64,000 nt of DNA. Origin: Catonia carolina (taxonomy: Eukaryota; Arthropoda; Insecta; Hemiptera; Achilidae). The stretch is from NCBI GenBank assembly GCA_035578175.1, contig JAQMRL010000005.1, positions 54,851,722 through 54,915,721 on the forward strand, read 5' to 3'. Numbering within the stretch: position 1 is the stretch's first letter; each line of letters begins with the position of its first letter. Below are positions 11,301 through 23,500 of the stretch, one piece after another. Made by a program: the position numbers and the translations under genes. A model generated the notes under the pieces. The model was given only the letters and a program-made list of their open reading frames with translations, made no database searches and had not been told where the DNA came from.

Positions 11301-13730
11301 ACAAAAATTGATTACATTCAAGAACCAGTTGCATATGTACCACCTCCTAGAAAATATCCATCATCATACGTCAAACCATTACCAAGTTATTCAACACCTG
11401 CACCATTTAAACCAGCAAGTTTTGCTCAGTTAGGACCAAAATATCAGTACGTTGATACATATGAATCAGTTGGTTTTGGTACATCTACACCATTACCTCC
11501 TCCAGTTGTTAGACCAGCACAAGAAATTAATTCATTTAAATTTGGATATGCTTATGAAAAACCTAGTATAAATGTTTATTCTACTCCTGCACCAATTGAA
11601 ATCAGCTCTGTAACACCACCACCATATTCCAGCACACAACAACCAATTGTTGTACCACCTATTCAAACCGGTTACGCATATTCAAAACCATATATAAGAA
11701 CTGAAACTGTCATACCAACTTTCTCTTCAACATTACCACCACCACCAATTGTATCACCAACACCAGAAGTACCGATGTACCAGAAAGTATTTAATGCGTT
11801 TAAAACACCAGTTGTTACTGCATATGAAAAAGTCCTGAATGTATTGAAAACATCAACACCTGCTGCACCACCAGTTTATGTTAATCATTACACCACACCT
11901 GCTCCTGAAGTTATACCAGTAACAACTGTTAGACCAGTCACAGTTGCACCACATAAATTTGAGTACACCTCAGGCTACGCAAATGAACAACATGGTCAGT
12001 CTCTATATGAAACATTAAATAAAGAATATGGTTCTAAATTAACATCATATGAAGATGGTTATAATTATCAGAAACCAGTTGTTCCATTTATTCAAGAAGA
12101 ATTGTCATTACATGATATTAAAGTTCCATCCACAACTTACAGACCAGTTGTTAAAAAAGTTTATACTACATCTCAAAGACCTGATTATTATGAATCTTAT
12201 GATTATAATTCTGGTAAAAATGATGAAGTAATATATTCCTCAACTCCAGCACCTCCAACATTGGTTAGCCAAACCTATAAACCAGTTGTTAAACAATATA
12301 TCCAGGAAGTATATTCTCAACCAGCATTTGGTGTTGGTTACGGTGAAACTTATAGTAACCACAATTACGACAATGTTAAATTTGTAACTTCAACAACTCC
12401 TCTACCATTACCACCAGTTACAACAGCAAGAGTAAGTTTACCAATTGTTAAAACTGGTTGCATTAATTGCGGTACAAGTAAAAGTCAAAAAGTTACACTT
12501 AATCCTCCGTTATATTCTTTACCAGTTACATACTCAACTACAAGCTCACCATTTACCACAGTCAGTTCAACTCCTACATCTTATCTTCCACCAAAATTCT
12601 CAACAACTACTCTTGGATATTCTGAAGAAGAAGCTGAGGAACATGAATTAGAAATAGCAAATCAAGAAGAAGAAGAAGGAGCTAAAATATTGGAAGAATA
12701 TAATAAATCTGGTAAATTCGGTGGTGTTTTAGGAAGTAGTGATGGTTTGAATGGTGTTGCATTTGGTGGTGCTTCATTCAGCTCAACTACTGTATCTAGT
12801 CTCAAAGATGGTGAAGCTATTGTTGGTGTGGTTAAGAAAGAGAAAAATATTTATACCGGAAGAAAGGATAAAGCTAAAGTTGTTGTTGTATCACGTTTAA
12901 GTGATTTTAACCCAATATTAGTTGGTAAATTAGGAGCTGAATGTAGTTGTAAATCAAATCCAGTTAACTTGAAAAATTATGGTGATTTATCTAATCATAG
13001 AATTAACACTGATGGTAATCTATTTATTCCAAGCGGACAACAACCGTCATTATATACATCTACAAGTCTATCACCAATTATTGTACCTGATTCAGCAGAT
13101 TTTAACGGAAATATATTTTCAACAGCATATGGTGAGAAAAATACAGACAGTTCTTCTATCGTAGAAATCAAACCAATTAATTATAGAATAAGAACTACAA
13201 TCGCACCCAAGACAAAACTTACACCATTTTATGAAACTGTTTATTCAACAACAGAATCTACACCGGTTTATTCTCTTACGCCATCAACTTCTACAGCAAT
13301 TTATGATGAACCAATACCAATAAATCCAACGGTAAATACATTAGTACGTCATAAACCAGTTTATGTTGAAAAATCACTCAGACCAACATATCAACAAGTA
13401 TTAGTACCAACAACTCCGGCACATACTTTAATTGATGGTGATTCTCAACCAAAAGCAATCAGCGGTAAATCATTTGATCGATATGGACCAGGAGGATTAC
13501 GAGGATTTGATGAAACTCTTCAAGGGTCAGTTGATTGTAAACGACCCGGTTTGTTCAGACATCCGAAATACTGTAACAAATTCTATTCATGTAACTGGGA
13601 TCAATGGAAGAAGAGATATACATTAGCTGTATTTAATTGTCCAGTTCATCTTGCATATGATCAACAAATTGGTGCATGTAACTGGCCATCTAAAGGTCCA
13701 GCATGTGCCGATGATAATTTATTGGTTTAG
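2144..13730 (+). CDS. GH18-tailed, CBM14-containing mucin-like chitin-binding protein (5' partial)
   Basis: Five exons join in phase: 2144-2351, 3579-3717, 5115-5257, 6840-7199 and 7612-13730, giving 2322 residues and a TAG stop. In order the protein has: a segment resembling the last strand of a GH18 chitinase fold (GGAAIVSLDYEDW followed by a Cys); two complete six-Cys CBM14 (peritrophin-A) domains; a Gly/Ser/Tyr-rich block; a very long region rich in Pro, Val, Thr and Tyr with repeated STPAP and YxYxKP motifs; an acidic patch; and a final six-Cys CBM14. Known function of CBM14: binding chitin in cuticle or peritrophic matrix. Inference: a secreted matrix protein, probably O-glycosylated. 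The entry phase is 0 and no ATG precedes 2144 convincingly, so the start and most of any GH18 domain lie left of the window. The nearest relatives I can think of are insect chitinases with long Ser/Thr/Pro-rich tails (for example Cht6) or CPAP/mucin proteins; I cannot choose. Confidence 0.88.
2784..3299. mobile_element. Foldback/MITE-like element with about 95-bp inverted ends
   Basis: The left arm at 2784-2880 reads in reverse complement at 3206-3299. Shared pieces are CTACTATAGT, TAGCACTGTCC and TTTAGTTAAG-like blocks, with scattered mismatches. It has no coding capacity and sits in the intron between the first two visible exons of the chitin-binding gene. Confidence 0.75.
3318..3420 (-). 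mobile_element. SINE-2 fragment (3' part)
   Basis: Contains AAAGTCGCATCAACTGCTTG, the tail end of SINE-2 seen at 32715 and 31875. The tRNA-like head is lost. Confidence 0.6.
3579..3717 (+). CDS. Exon: start of first CBM14 domain
   Basis: Acceptor AG at 3577-3578, donor GT at 3718-3719. It begins ADIQISPYR and ends at ...GYFRHPSGCNR, carrying the first two cysteines of CBM14 domain 1. The phase (1 in, 2 out) matches both neighbouring exons. Confidence 0.9.
5115..5257 (+). CDS. Exon: remainder of first CBM14 domain
   Basis: Acceptor AG at 5113-5114, donor GT at 5258-5259. It encodes FYRC...FEYDCPAGLAFDE...CVWPG...C, giving cysteines 3 to 6 and the aromatic residues typical of peritrophin-A chitin binding. 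It is too short for an ORF-length search and was recognised by splice phase and domain continuity. Confidence 0.92.
6840..7199 (+). CDS. Exon: second CBM14 domain
   Basis: Acceptor AG at 6838-6839, donor GT at 7200-7201. It encodes RYSC...GYYADPENCRWFFAC...FRCPFGLVFNE...CDWPWNVAGC, a complete six-Cys CBM14, followed by a linker (YATLPDYHVSGGR). Its last base completes a Gly codon with the first bases of the 7612 exon. Confidence 0.92.
7612..13730 (+). CDS. Large terminal exon: Gly/Tyr block, Pro/Thr-rich mucin-like region, third CBM14
   Basis: One 6.1-kb exon holds nearly 90 percent of the visible protein. Its 5' limit is the AG at 7610-7611; the open frame runs upstream to 7548, but that part is intronic. 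Contents: SLLPGIVDGS; Gly/Tyr/Ser repeats to about 8700; Pro/Val/Thr/Tyr-rich sequence to about 12600; an acidic Glu run near 12620-12680; a non-repetitive segment with GVVKKEKNIYTGRKDKAKVVVVSR and a CSC pair near 12940; then a terminal CBM14 (VDCKRPGLFRHPKYCNKFYSC...CPVHLAYDQQIGACNWP...C) at about 13530-13710. The stop is TAG at 13728-13730. Confidence 0.96.
7983..8342 (+). repeat. Five tandem 72-bp coding repeats (24-residue Gly/Tyr unit)
   Basis: Five in-frame units of 24 residues, consensus GNAGKYEGAGAY followed by SGSNLASSGIYS. Units 4 and 5 are almost identical in DNA; unit 2 reads NNFG and unit 3 reads SGIY at the variable positions. Such Gly-Tyr arrays occur in cuticle and silk-like matrix proteins. 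The unit length is a multiple of three, so copy-number change keeps the frame. Confidence 0.93.
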
Positions 13731-14071
13731 CTTTATTAACATTATCATTTAATTAATTAATTTAAGTACATTTTTTAATTAATCAGACAATATGTGATCA
13801 AATTCATATTTAGTTTCATTGTATTCAGTGCTTGAAACTTTAATTAACATCATCATTCTTTTAAAACTTTGTCTTTCAATTGAAGAATTTTGTAGGTTAA
13901 AGTGCTATGTAACATATTAAGTTCTAAATATATGATCAAATTTCTAAAGTACCATTGTTTTGTGATTTATCTGATTTCTTTCATTTTATTACTTACATAT
14001 TAATCAAAAACATTCTTCAAAGTTACTTTACAATATCAGCATTATGCTTCTTCGATTTAACAAAAATATTT

Positions 14072-14077
14072 AATAAA
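14072..14077 (+). terminator. Candidate poly(A) signal of the chitin-binding gene
   Basis: AATAAA about 340 bases after the stop. Other AATAAA copies occur further on (for example near 15960), so the true 3' end is uncertain. Confidence 0.35.
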
Positions 14078-14099
14078 CAAATGGTTTTGTCTTATTTTC

Positions 14100-14260
14100 T
14101 TAACTAATCCTAACATATTTTGATGAAAAATTAAATATAGCCAACCGTTCATCTCACAGATTTGGCTGAAAAAGCAAGCTTACTAATCCCTTACAATCTA
14201 CGAAATGAAATTTGATTATTAAATACTTCCAATTAGTATTTCTTCTTTTTCTTCATCATC
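14100..14260. repeat. Diverged fragment of the large repeat seen at 47.5 kb and 59.7 kb
   Basis: Shares AATATAGCCAACC, a TTACAA...ACGAAATGAA block and a TTCTTCTT-rich stretch in the same order as 47475-47600, with many differences. Confidence 0.5.
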
Positions 14261-14756
14261 ACAATCATCAAATCACTTTGTTATAACTTTCTTATTCATA
14301 ATAACACGTTCATCCACCAAGAATTTGTATTGTGCGTAACATCCTCTGGGAAATAATACAAGAAATAGATTTCTTCAAAGATTTTTAAAAAGTACTGAGT
14401 GCCACCTTTCACTAACAAAGATAAATTTTTAGTCATACAGTTGACTAATTATTCTTAAAAAGAATAATGTCTTGCATTCAGGTGGAAGATGTAAAGTGAT
14501 TTTAACATTATTGTTTACTAAAAAATATAAAATTAAACTCTGCATAGCCACCCCTCTTTCCACTAGTAAGAAGGGGCTCTATAACAACTTCATTAATATT
14601 ATAAATATTCAATTTTTAAAAAAATGTTACGTAGCTACTTATCTACTAAACTCTTCAATTGTATTTAAAACAAATTAAAGGCATTTGGTAATATTTATAT
14701 TTTTCAAAAATGGGGGACCATAATAGAAACTTCAAACATCATTTAATTAAATAGAT

Positions 14757-14960
14757 TGTTGTTCAGGTCATCAGCCAGAAATCTGGTTTGAACCTCTAGA
14801 GGCTTTTCTAAGTAAAATAAGGAATGAGGTGGTTTACAATAAATTGCCTTCCTCACTGAGTGGAAAAGTATGCTTATCAGCATGCCAGACCCTCTGTAAA
14901 GCATCAAATTTCCACGATGCAAATGACGCCTTCACTTCATTCACCACCGGGTCTGGCAGT
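14757..14960 (-). mobile_element. SINE-1 copy 2, 5'-truncated
   Basis: Reverse-oriented 3' half, from the (AAC)n end (TTGTTGTTCAGGTCATC) to GGGTCTGGC. Confidence 0.83.
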
Positions 14961-16125
14961 TATAAGACTATAAATGGAAGTTAATATTTCCACTTCAATT
15001 TTCCCTCAACATGTTGAAAACTTACAATTTAACTTAATTTTTCAATTTTTTTAAATGTTTTAAGTAGTGCTTAAACTTTATCAAATGCCTTTAAAATTAC
15101 AAGATTCACATATTATCAACCATTTATTTCTCATAATATCATATTAACACCATAAGATTTTATTTATGGTTAATTTTTGTTCATTATTATCATAAAAAAT
15201 ACCTTCCCATTTAGAGCACTGGTATTAAACAAATATGGTGATATTGGAATGATTATTATTTAAATGTTTATATAAGAATTTTAAAATTCATTTAAATTTA
15301 ATAAATAAATGCTCTCTTATTAAATATAATGCTATGTTGTTATAATTTAGCGTTTAAATGTAGTAATTAATAATTTCTGTATTATAAATATTTTATCTTT
15401 TATATGGAATGATTTTGTGTTCTTATGTATGCTCAAATAAGTTTTTATGTTATTGTACAAAATTTAAAGTTACCACATCCAATTTTATGTTGTCAAATCT
15501 TTTTATTCTTTTATGTTTAGTTTGTGAAGTAGATATAATAAAATATTTTTCTTTATTATAGAAAAATTTTTAATTGACTGAATTAAAAATTTTATAATTA
15601 ATAATTTGACTGTAATTAATTAATAAAATATTCTTTGTGTTGTGTTTTTTAAATAATAGTAATTAAAAAGTAATTGAATTTAGTCTTACTTTGTTATAAT
15701 TATGTATAAATTGTTCTTGGGTTTTAATTTTTAATAAACTGCCATATGGGAATGGTTTTTATCTTTTAAAGTAAAAAAATTGTATCACTGTTTTTATTTA
15801 GTGAAAGCAGTTTGTAAATATTATAATTATTATTAAATTCATGTAGTAATTAAATTACTTATATTGTTGAATGCATAATGTTGTGAAATTATGTATTTGG
15901 TGATATAATTACCGTATTATATATTATAATTTTTTATATATAAATTGTAATTATTTTAATAAATAAATGAACTATCAGTAATTTCTTTTTATTTATTTCA
16001 ATAGTTCTGAATGAAATTCCAATACCTATTCTTTACAAAAAGTTCTCAACCTATTTACCAATTTATGGTTTAATCATCAACTTCATATCAAAGTTCTGTA
16101 GTTGTATTGATAAAAAGCAATGTTG
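14961..16125. other. Very AT-rich intergenic stretch
   Basis: No gene or recognisable repeat; several AATAAA motifs that could serve a longer 3' UTR of the gene ending at 13730. Confidence 0.45.
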
Positions 16126-16302
16126 GGCACCTCCGTAGTGTAGTGGTTAGCCTACAATGTGGGGGTCCCGGGTTCAATTCCCAGCTAGGGATAGGAAATG
16201 TTCATAAGTCAAAACCCACTGTCCCAGCTGTTATTTAACCCACCGTAGTTGCTAATAACAAAGCTGTTGATTCAACTTTAAGTAAATTAATAAAAAAATA
16301 GG
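16126..16302 (+). mobile_element. SINE-2 copy (tRNA-headed)
   Basis: CCTCCGTAGTGTAGTGGTTAG resembles an A box, and GGGTTCAATTCCC a B box. The body has AAACCCACTGTCC and the end is A-rich. It has the form of a tRNA-derived SINE, not a folding tRNA gene. Confidence 0.78.
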
Positions 16303-16534
16303 TTCAATTCCTGGCTTAAGTTAAAGTTGTCGTCACGAGTCAGCTGTTCAACAGCTGATTTTTGGAGACGAAGGTTCCTGATTCAAATCCTAGTAAAGGT
16401 AGTTACTTTTATACAGATTTGAATACTTGACAGTGGTTAACGGTGTACTTTGATGGTTGGGATTCAATTAACCATACTCTTTCAGGAATGGTCGGCCTGA
16501 GTCTGTACAAGAGTATACCTCATTTGCACATCAT
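16303..16534 (+). mobile_element. SINE-4 copy (partial)
   Basis: Holds GTTGTCGTCACGAG, CAGCTGTTCAACAGCTG, AAGGTTCCTGATTCAAATCC and the ACCATACTCTTTCAGGAATGG body. The same order occurs reversed at 38605-38945 and 55495-55825. Confidence 0.75.
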
Positions 16535-16545
16535 ATAATTATATC

Positions 16546-16735
16546 CCCTGTGGTGAATGAAGTGAAGGTGTTGTTTGCAGAGTGGAAAATATATGCTTTT
16601 CAGAGGGCCCGGCATGCTGATAAGCGTACTTTTCCACTCAGTGAGGAAGGCAATGGTAAACCACCTCACTCCTCGGTTTACTTAGTAAAACCTCTACAGG
16701 TTCAAACCAGCCTTTTGGCTGATGACCTAAACAAC
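16546..16735 (+). mobile_element. SINE-1 copy 3, 5'-truncated, with target-site duplication
   Basis: Starts inside the element at CCTGTGGTGAATG and ends CCTAAACAAC. Flanked by a perfect 11-base duplication ATAATTATATC (16535-16545 and 16736-16746), which fixes the 3' end and shows 5' truncation as in LINE-driven insertion. An open frame over it is not a gene. Confidence 0.88.
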
Positions 16736-17245
16736 ATAATTATATCATCCTAATCTCATTGGATCGTGGGTTGCTTATTATTCTTAAATTGAACAAGCAG
16801 ATTGCAACATATCTTCGGAATTACAATTTTTTAAATTGATTTCAGAAATGAGTCACAGAACCAATTTTCATTTCAAATCTCTGGTTAAAGTTCACATTTT
16901 TTATTTGGTTTCTGCAATGTATCACCAAACTAAAAAATATTAATAAAATATTTTAGGAATTTTAAATTAAACATTTTCAGAAAAGTTATGTGTATAAATT
17001 ATGTAGATAAAGGATTATCGCCAAAGTTGGAGACAGCACATGGCAAGGATGTCAGATCACAGGATACCTTATCAGGCGCACTGGTATGCTCCAGAAGGTA
17101 AAAGGGATGTCTGTAGATCTAGGAAAAGATGAAGATAGATGATATAACATGTGTGTTCGGAACAGGTTGTGGCTTAGTCCTTGATTGGAAGAGGAAGAAG
17201 AAGAAAAATTATGACACAAATAGTTTAAAAAATATATTTAACATA

Positions 17246-17251
17246 TTTATT
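17246..17251 (-). terminator. Candidate poly(A) signal of the RING gene
   Basis: AATAAA on the minus strand 35 bases after the stop. A second AATAAA overlaps the stop codon itself (17282-17287). Both would give a very short 3' UTR. Confidence 0.4.
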
Positions 17252-17285
17252 TATATACAATGAAAATTTTAACTCAAATGTTTTA

Positions 17286-17553
17286 TTAAAGAGCATATTT
17301 GCACATTGGACATTGTCTAAATTGATCAATACATTTACGAAGACAATGAGCATGAAATATATGAGAACATGGTGTAACACGAGCTGATAATGGTCTCATA
17401 TTATCTAAACAAACAGGACAACATTTATCTCCTCTTTTCTTTAATTGCGCTAAAGTAGCAATTGGGTAGACAGATGTTTCAAGTCGATGGGATTTTAAAG
17501 GTCTCCAACAATCTTCAAGTAATCTCATAATTGGTATGGTAATATTTACATAA
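17286..17553 (-). CDS. Exon: RING-H2 finger and C-terminus
   Basis: Acceptor AG at 17555-17554 on the minus strand; the first base completes a Ser codon from the previous exon. It encodes the last membrane span, a basic linker (LAQLKKRGDK), the RING-H2 finger and a three-residue tail after CPMCK. The protein ends almost directly after the RING. Confidence 0.93.
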
Positions 17554-20500
17554 CTGAAATTAAAGAAAGATAAAACATAAAAATTAATCTTTCCAAATCA
17601 GTTCATAAAATTTGTTGACAAAATTTATATCCAAGTATATATCTAACGATGACTATTGAAGCAAATACAAAAATGTGGGTACGATCTTTAACTCTATGCA
17701 CTAATGCTTAGTCAGTACAGTACATACTGTAACTGTAAACTTTGAATATTGAAACGTTGATTACAGTGTTGTTCAAATTGACTGGGCTTGATAATTTGGA
17801 CGTCCAGATCAGTGAGGGCTGGATAAACATCGTACAAGTACTGTATTTTCCTCATCTGGGTAATAAAGAATGATGATATGTTTGTACGGTAGGCTCTTTC
17901 AAAACCAAATTTTTTACCTACCATTGACACTTTCACTTTATTAGTCAGATCTTTCACTTTTAAACAAGAAACAATGGTTAGTTAACACCTTCACTCATAA
18001 TGAGACATGACCAAGTAAAAAATGTTGTCAAAACAAATTTCAATCTAGTTTGTTCACAAATACCATCTTTAAAATATTTAGTCATACGTTCTTAAAAAAT
18101 AGATTTTAGTGAATGTTAAAATCAATTATAGTCTCAAAATAGATATAGGTGAGTAATGTAGGTATTTCTCATTACAGGCATATTTATGTGGAAAACTAAA
18201 GCTATAATCAAACTTTGTAAAATAAACATATTTTGTAAAAATTTATGCCTTAAAACATTTTAATACACTTCTTTATTACTAATATAAAATTAATGAAAAA
18301 TAAGAAAAATGTCTAAAGTAGGTAACAAACAAGAGTTCAAATATTGTAACAGATCATCATCATCATCATCTCCTTTACGGATTAGGCCAATCGCCTGTTC
18401 CAATATCACACCATCTCTTTCTTGGACGCCCCAAACATCTCCTTCCTCGAGGGCGATACTTCTGCGCCTGAAGACTAGCTTTATCAGGTGACATCCTAAG
18501 TACATGTTCCTGCCACCTATTTCTGTACCTCCACATTTTATCAATGATTGTTTCGTCTCTCTTCAGTTCTTCTCGAATCACGCTACTTCTAATGTGTTCT
18601 CTCCGGCTACACCCCTTCACAGATCTCAAAAATCTCATTTCAGCTGCCTCCAATCGACTTAAATCTCTCTTCTTTGGTGCCCAGGTCTCACTTCCATACA
18701 GTAAAATCGGCACCGCCATTACATCGTAGAGCCTCAACTGTGTATCTTTCCTGGCTCGATTCTTAAAAGTCCTATTGATATAACCACAGACATGCTGAAA
18801 CTTGCTTATTCTAGTGCTTATCTCTCTATCAACGTCATACATTATATCAACTCCTAAATAAGTGAAGTGTGCTACCTGCTCCAACACTCTATCATTTAAT
18901 ACAATTTTTGACCTTATGGGGTCCTTCCCAATAAAATAATTGTAACAGATAATTTACTTAATGTTAGACTACAAACAGAAATCTCAGGTTCAATTCCATT
19001 TCAGTTGAAGTATGCATAATTTTCAAAATGTACCAAACCTTTAATATGAAATTTTAAAATAAAAATTGAAGACTAATGACAACACAGTCAATGCAACTTT
19101 AAAAATAAAAAACAAAAAATATTTTATATTCTAAATCAACGAACCGCAACTTTAAAAATAAAAAACAGAAAATATTTTATATAGTTTAAGTACGTACCTC
19201 ATTAAGATAGCTAAAATCCAATGTCCTTTCTGTACCAATGCAAAGATAGTAAAAACTACAGAGAATAAAATTGTTACAATTCTTGAGAATATTGGCAACC
19301 ACCATTCCTCTAAACCTTCTAGTTCTGCAATATCAAGTTGTCTTACTGTATTAACCATGTATGATTCTTCACCAGGAACACCTAAAAAATGTCACCATTT
19401 AATGTTTTTCTTTGTTTTATTGAAAAATTGGTTCTTGGGTCTAAAACAATATTTTTGCAACCCTTTAAATTTTGAATAACTTGCATTAGTGATTGGGGAG
19501 AGTCATAGGATACTAATAGTTTTGAACAAGTACAGATGATGTTCTAAGAACAGGAGCTTCATTATTGTGGCTCTGGAGTAGTCTGTAACTTCTGCTCCCA
19601 TCCATCTGCCCAGCCCATGCTATTCTCGGCTGCATTCGGCAGCCGGGCAGGGAGCTGGATCTTTGCAAAAGATTCTAACAAGTAACCAGAATGATGTAAT
19701 CACTACCACATTTATTGTTTGGTATATGTTGGGGATAAATACCCAAAAATTAAGAATTAAGTATGCATTAAAACTACAAGGTACATTCTGTTTCAGTTAC
19801 AAGTTACCAATCACACTAGAACTTTAGTTGGATGGTAACTAAACAGAAACAACTGCATTACACCAAGCTGATGCATTCCAAAGAAAACAAGAACAAAGAT
19901 TTTCTTCTGCCTATCTCATCATCAGTCTCTCACTCCTACAAATCGCACCATCACAAGTTCTGACAGATCAAAGCGCAACAAGAATAATATTTTTTGCTCA
20001 GTTATGTAGTACTATTTATGTATCGGTACAAAAATTACAGGTACTTTGTATTAGTACCATTCAGTCTTGTACCAAATACAGCAAATTTCTGCCTGACCCA
20101 AGTCAGATTAATTGATTAAAATTTCTTAATCAATTTCGATGAAAATTATGTTGAATATTATTCTATTTTCTTCTTATAATATCGACTCCATTACTGAAGG
20201 TTGACCACAATACTCGCAAATCGCTCTCTATCATGAACCACCCTCAAAAAAATGTGCGAACTCAAGTTTATCCAGTCTTTTAAGTTCTTTATTCATGAGC
20301 ATTTCCTTTGCCCAGATCTGTGCTTGCCCAGAACAAAATTACTTGAGAAACTAGGAAATGCCTTATGGCCCTAGGACGTGATGATAGGAAATCCCTGATT
20401 GTTACCTACCTGTGGTAGACAGGTGACAACGTTTGTTACAAGTGGCTGACAAACACAGGGATATCTCCCGGGATTAGAAGATTCCCCTTTATCAAGTGTT

Positions 20501-23500
20501 AACAGCCTCTTATTAGGGTGGATGAGCGGTTAAAGGGTAGGACACCCTCTTATCCTTGAAATGGGAAACTGTCTCAAGAGGCAGATTAATTAATTGATCC
20601 AACATAGGATAGAAGAGGCAACAGGAAACCACTCTATTAATGATCCCTAAGAATTCCTTCGTTATTACAAGTACAACCTCATGATTGGTTGGTCTTTAGT
20701 AAAATATTTCGAAATAGACTCGCAATCGGATATCCAATCATGTTCTTCTGAAGAGAAGTTCATTACTTTATTGATATCCTTAATCATTCAATTCAAAAGT
20801 TACAAAATTTTTATCAAATATTATTTTTGATGTATTTTGCAGAAGTATAAAATTTAGGGCTGTGATGTGATTTTTTTTGTAATCATATTTTTACCACTGA
20901 TCAGATCAGAGTTGTACACTAATTAGTAAGCAGCAGAATGCAAGGGCTCATATTACTATGAAGGGCATAAATTTAGATCCATTTCATTTAAGTTCTTCAG
21001 GCATGTCAATCTTGGTAAGTTATACTGTAATTTTGGTCGTAGGGTAAATATTACTAATATTATAGCAAGATTTCTTCCACTGTTATGCTATTTGAATGTT
21101 AGTAGTAAGAGTGAATGTTAGTAAGTATGTTGATGTAAACCATTAAAGATAAAGAGAAATACAATATTTTTATGTACTCTAATTGAAAATTACTTGAAGG
21201 GATCTACTGACAATAAATAACACGTACCGGATGATAATATAGGTTGCTGCAATATTCTGTGAACATCAGATGCTGAAAGAATAAATATGTTCTGTGTCTT
21301 GTATCTCACTTATATTATTGCCAAAGTTATTAAGCTTGTATAGCAATCAAGAATATGAGCAGAGTCTTACACAGTAGAAACCTCTTAGAAAAAAATTTCA
21401 GTAGAAAAAATTTTCTTACAAGTTCACATACTTCATTGTTATGTGTTTTAAATTCTGTTATATGGTGTAGAGGCTTGGATGTTGAAGTTTAATGACATGA
21501 GGCAACTTGAAGGGTTCAAGATATGATGCTATAGAAGAATGTTAAAGGTTTTTTGGATAAAAGAGTCTGTAACTTCAAGATACTCCATTGGTTGGATAAA
21601 CAAATTGAAATTATAAGCACGATTTAAAAAAGGAAAACTAAGTATAGGTTATTACAGAATATCATGCAAGGCAAAATTACGGGTAAGCGTGGTCCATGTC
21701 GAAGAAAAACATTGTAGCTAAAAACCAATGTGACTGGTATGGGTGCACTATTTAGACTGGCTGCAAATAAAATCCAGATAGATGTGATGGTCACAAACTT
21801 CCAGAAAGGACATGATTGTTAGTTAATGTATAATAATGTAATATAGTTCTGTACCAAGTAATTATTTTACTCACCTGGATATTGAGAGAACAGAAAATAT
21901 ATAACTGTAATGAATACATAACTAATCGGAGGTTCTAAATCATTAAATTGTAAAGAGAATGTCAGTAAAACTAAACCCATAACAACTGCTTTTCCCATTC
22001 TAGCAACTACAAATGCAGTTGTCAATCGAATAAAATCAGCCGATGATGTTTCATTTAATACTTGACTCCATTGTCTTTTCTGAAACAAAATACAACCAGT
22101 AAGTTTTTATTGTTTACTGCATTATTGGTGGTTTGAAGAATATAATATATTTCAAAACAGTAAGTTATAATCGCAATTTGTTTTATATAAAAGTTATACA
22201 GAGTATTTTTACTCAAGTAAAGTGTCTTACAATAGCAAAACTGTTGTCTTCACTTTACCAATGTATATGGCAAAGAAAGAAACCTCTTTCTTTTATTTCG
22301 TTAACAGATAAACTTGATTCAACATAATATTTTAATGATCAAAAAAGTCCTGCTACATTATTCAAATGTAAATATTTTTCTCAATTTGACTTTTCATGTC
22401 AGTTCTTCATAAACTGTAAAATAATTTACTATAAAAAATTATAACCAAAATACCAGACCAAAAACCATAAAATGCTAGTTAAGGCCAAATAAATTCAATA
22501 TAAACTCTATCACATATAGGAAACTTTTCAAAAACCATTGAAAAATCAAATCAGTCTTTCATTATATACCTACATTTTGTTTTAGAAGCATTCCCCGACC
22601 TTTAGCAGTATTGGGCCACACTCAGGCAACATTAAAATAGATGTCAGTGGAAATACAATTTATGTACCACTAGAAGTAAATCCTGGAGTTTGGTGGACAA
22701 ATAATAACCCATTTTCTGTAAACTGATATCCATAAAATATTTTAAAAATTACAAATTTTTTGTGCAAAACACAAAGTATTTTCTACTTACATGAAGTGAT
22801 TGCTGCAAGTATGCTAAAACTGTATAAAATAGTAGAACATAAAGACAAGCGAACCTTTCATCAGGACATAATACTTTTTCTACAATCAAATTGAAGAAAA
22901 CCTGAAATACAAAACATTGAGTAAAACAAATTTAATATTGTATTTATTACTAACAATAATATTAAAATTTATCGTAATATATTTTATTATTTGAATGATT
23001 GAACCACTTGGAAGCTGTAATAGACAATACTTTTAAAAATTTAAACTTTTGTATTGTTCATTAAACTCTGTTAGAAATGTACAATAAAATATGTTTAAAT
23101 ACATTTAATTTTTATATTCATTATAAATGATGATAGATGTTAATTTTTTTAAATTTTGTATGTTTGTTCTATCTGCGGACAATTATGTTTAATTATTGTA
23201 TGTTAGAACACATGGATCTGAAATTTTATAACATCAAACAGTTTTGATACTGATACAGATTGTGCTTGCAACAATGCAAGAAAGAATGGAGATGTCTCGC
23301 CAATCCTTGGTTTCAAATTGGTGTTGGACAGAATTTTAAAGCATTAATAAAAGAAAATCTTTCTTCCATTTAGTGAAAGTTTTAAACATGGTTTTACGGA
23401 TACAACAGAAAATTTGGTCTTGCTGTCACTATTTGAATTTGAGATGTGTAATTTATACCTTATATAACAGGCAAGAATTTAGATGGGAATGAAATGAAAT

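Noticed and set aside
9421..12651. Several further open frames in other frames
   Set aside because: The Pro/Thr/Val codon bias of the real exon leaves other frames open; none has a family feature.
16550..16753. Open frame MVNEVKVLFAEWKIYAF... and its many relatives (30717, 45752, 49428, 50258, 61899)
   Set aside because: All lie on SINE-1 copies, differ by indels and stops, and match no protein family.
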